This document shows, piece by piece, positions 5,216 to 5,337 of a stretch of 5,337 nt of DNA (position 1 is the first letter of the stretch; the number at the start of each line of letters is the position of its first letter). The DNA is from an uncultured Clostridia bacterium. Its GTDB lineage: Bacteria > Bacillota > Clostridia > Peptostreptococcales > Anaerovoracaceae. The notes beneath the pieces were generated by a model, which worked only from the letters and a program-made list of their open reading frames with translations, ran no database searches and had not been told where the DNA came from. The stretch spans positions 1-5,337 of the forward strand of contig CALHKP010000049.1 of NCBI GenBank assembly GCA_938034165.1, read 5' to 3'. The translations under genes and the position numbers were made by a program.

Positions 5216-5337
5216 ATGAATATTTTAGATTCAGTTGCACAGGATTACATCAAAAAAGAAATCCCTGCATTTAACGTTGGAGACACTGTAAAGGTTCACG
5301 TTAAAATCAAAGAAGGAAACAGAGAAAGAATTCAGAT
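5216..5337 (+). CDS. rplS: 50S ribosomal protein L19, N-terminal part
   Basis: L19 lies at the interface between the 30S and 50S ribosomal subunits. The first 40 codons are in the window and the gene continues past the right edge. The start MNILDSVAQDYIKKEIPAF is followed by NVGDTVKVHVKIKEGNRERIQ (20-40, here split), which matches the L19 pattern of a short N-terminal helix, then PxFxxGDTVxVxVxxxEGxxxRxQ. The start is set by AAGGAGG (5199-5205), ten bases before the ATG. In many Bacillota rplS ends the rpsP-rimM-trmD group. Here no trmD precedes it, and it has its own promoter and leader. Confidence 0.95.
   Translation, partial: MNILDSVAQDYIKKEIPAFNVGDTVKVHVKIKEGNRERIQ

Overview
The window is an AT-rich, gene-dense chromosomal segment from a low-GC Gram-positive bacterium, most likely a member of Clostridia. 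The evidence is the codon usage, the strong GGAGG-type ribosome binding sites, TATAAT promoters with extended -10 TG motifs, a nudF-xerD neighbourhood familiar from Bacillota, and an L19-type leader in front of rplS. I cannot name a genus or species from the sequence.

Layout: positions 1-55 are the 3' part of a plus-strand tRNA-Leu (anticodon UAG) with encoded CCA, followed by its intrinsic terminator. Facing it is a minus-strand block. It holds alr (alanine racemase) with its own terminator at 120-160, and upstream of alr a DEDD-type exonuclease of the YprB/RNase_H_2 kind. Each of these two genes has a recognisable promoter, and in both cases a perfect or near-perfect hairpin begins at the predicted transcription start. 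From 2673 a plus-strand operon runs nudF-like ADP-ribose pyrophosphatase, xerD tyrosine recombinase and a DUF445 membrane protein, read from an extended -10 promoter that diverges from the exonuclease promoter. The last segment is a promoter, a roughly 70-nt structured leader, and the first 40 codons of rplS (ribosomal protein L19), which runs off the window end.

Functionally these are core genes: D-alanine supply for peptidoglycan, nucleic acid processing, ADP-ribose clean-up, chromosome dimer resolution, a conserved membrane protein of unknown role, and ribosome assembly. They do not form one pathway. I see no mobile element, CRISPR array, phage gene or defence system, and I do not think the window contains an undescribed multi-gene system.

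The parts worth a second look are non-coding. They are the leader of the exonuclease gene, with two hairpins sharing a CAGGGG apex (as read on the plus strand). They also include the hairpin at +1 of alr together with its displaced Shine-Dalgarno sequence and overlapping 10-codon reading frame, and a possible pseudoknot between an anti-Shine-Dalgarno element and the ribosome binding site in the rplS leader. The DUF445 gene and the C-terminal third of the exonuclease are the two protein segments without a known function.
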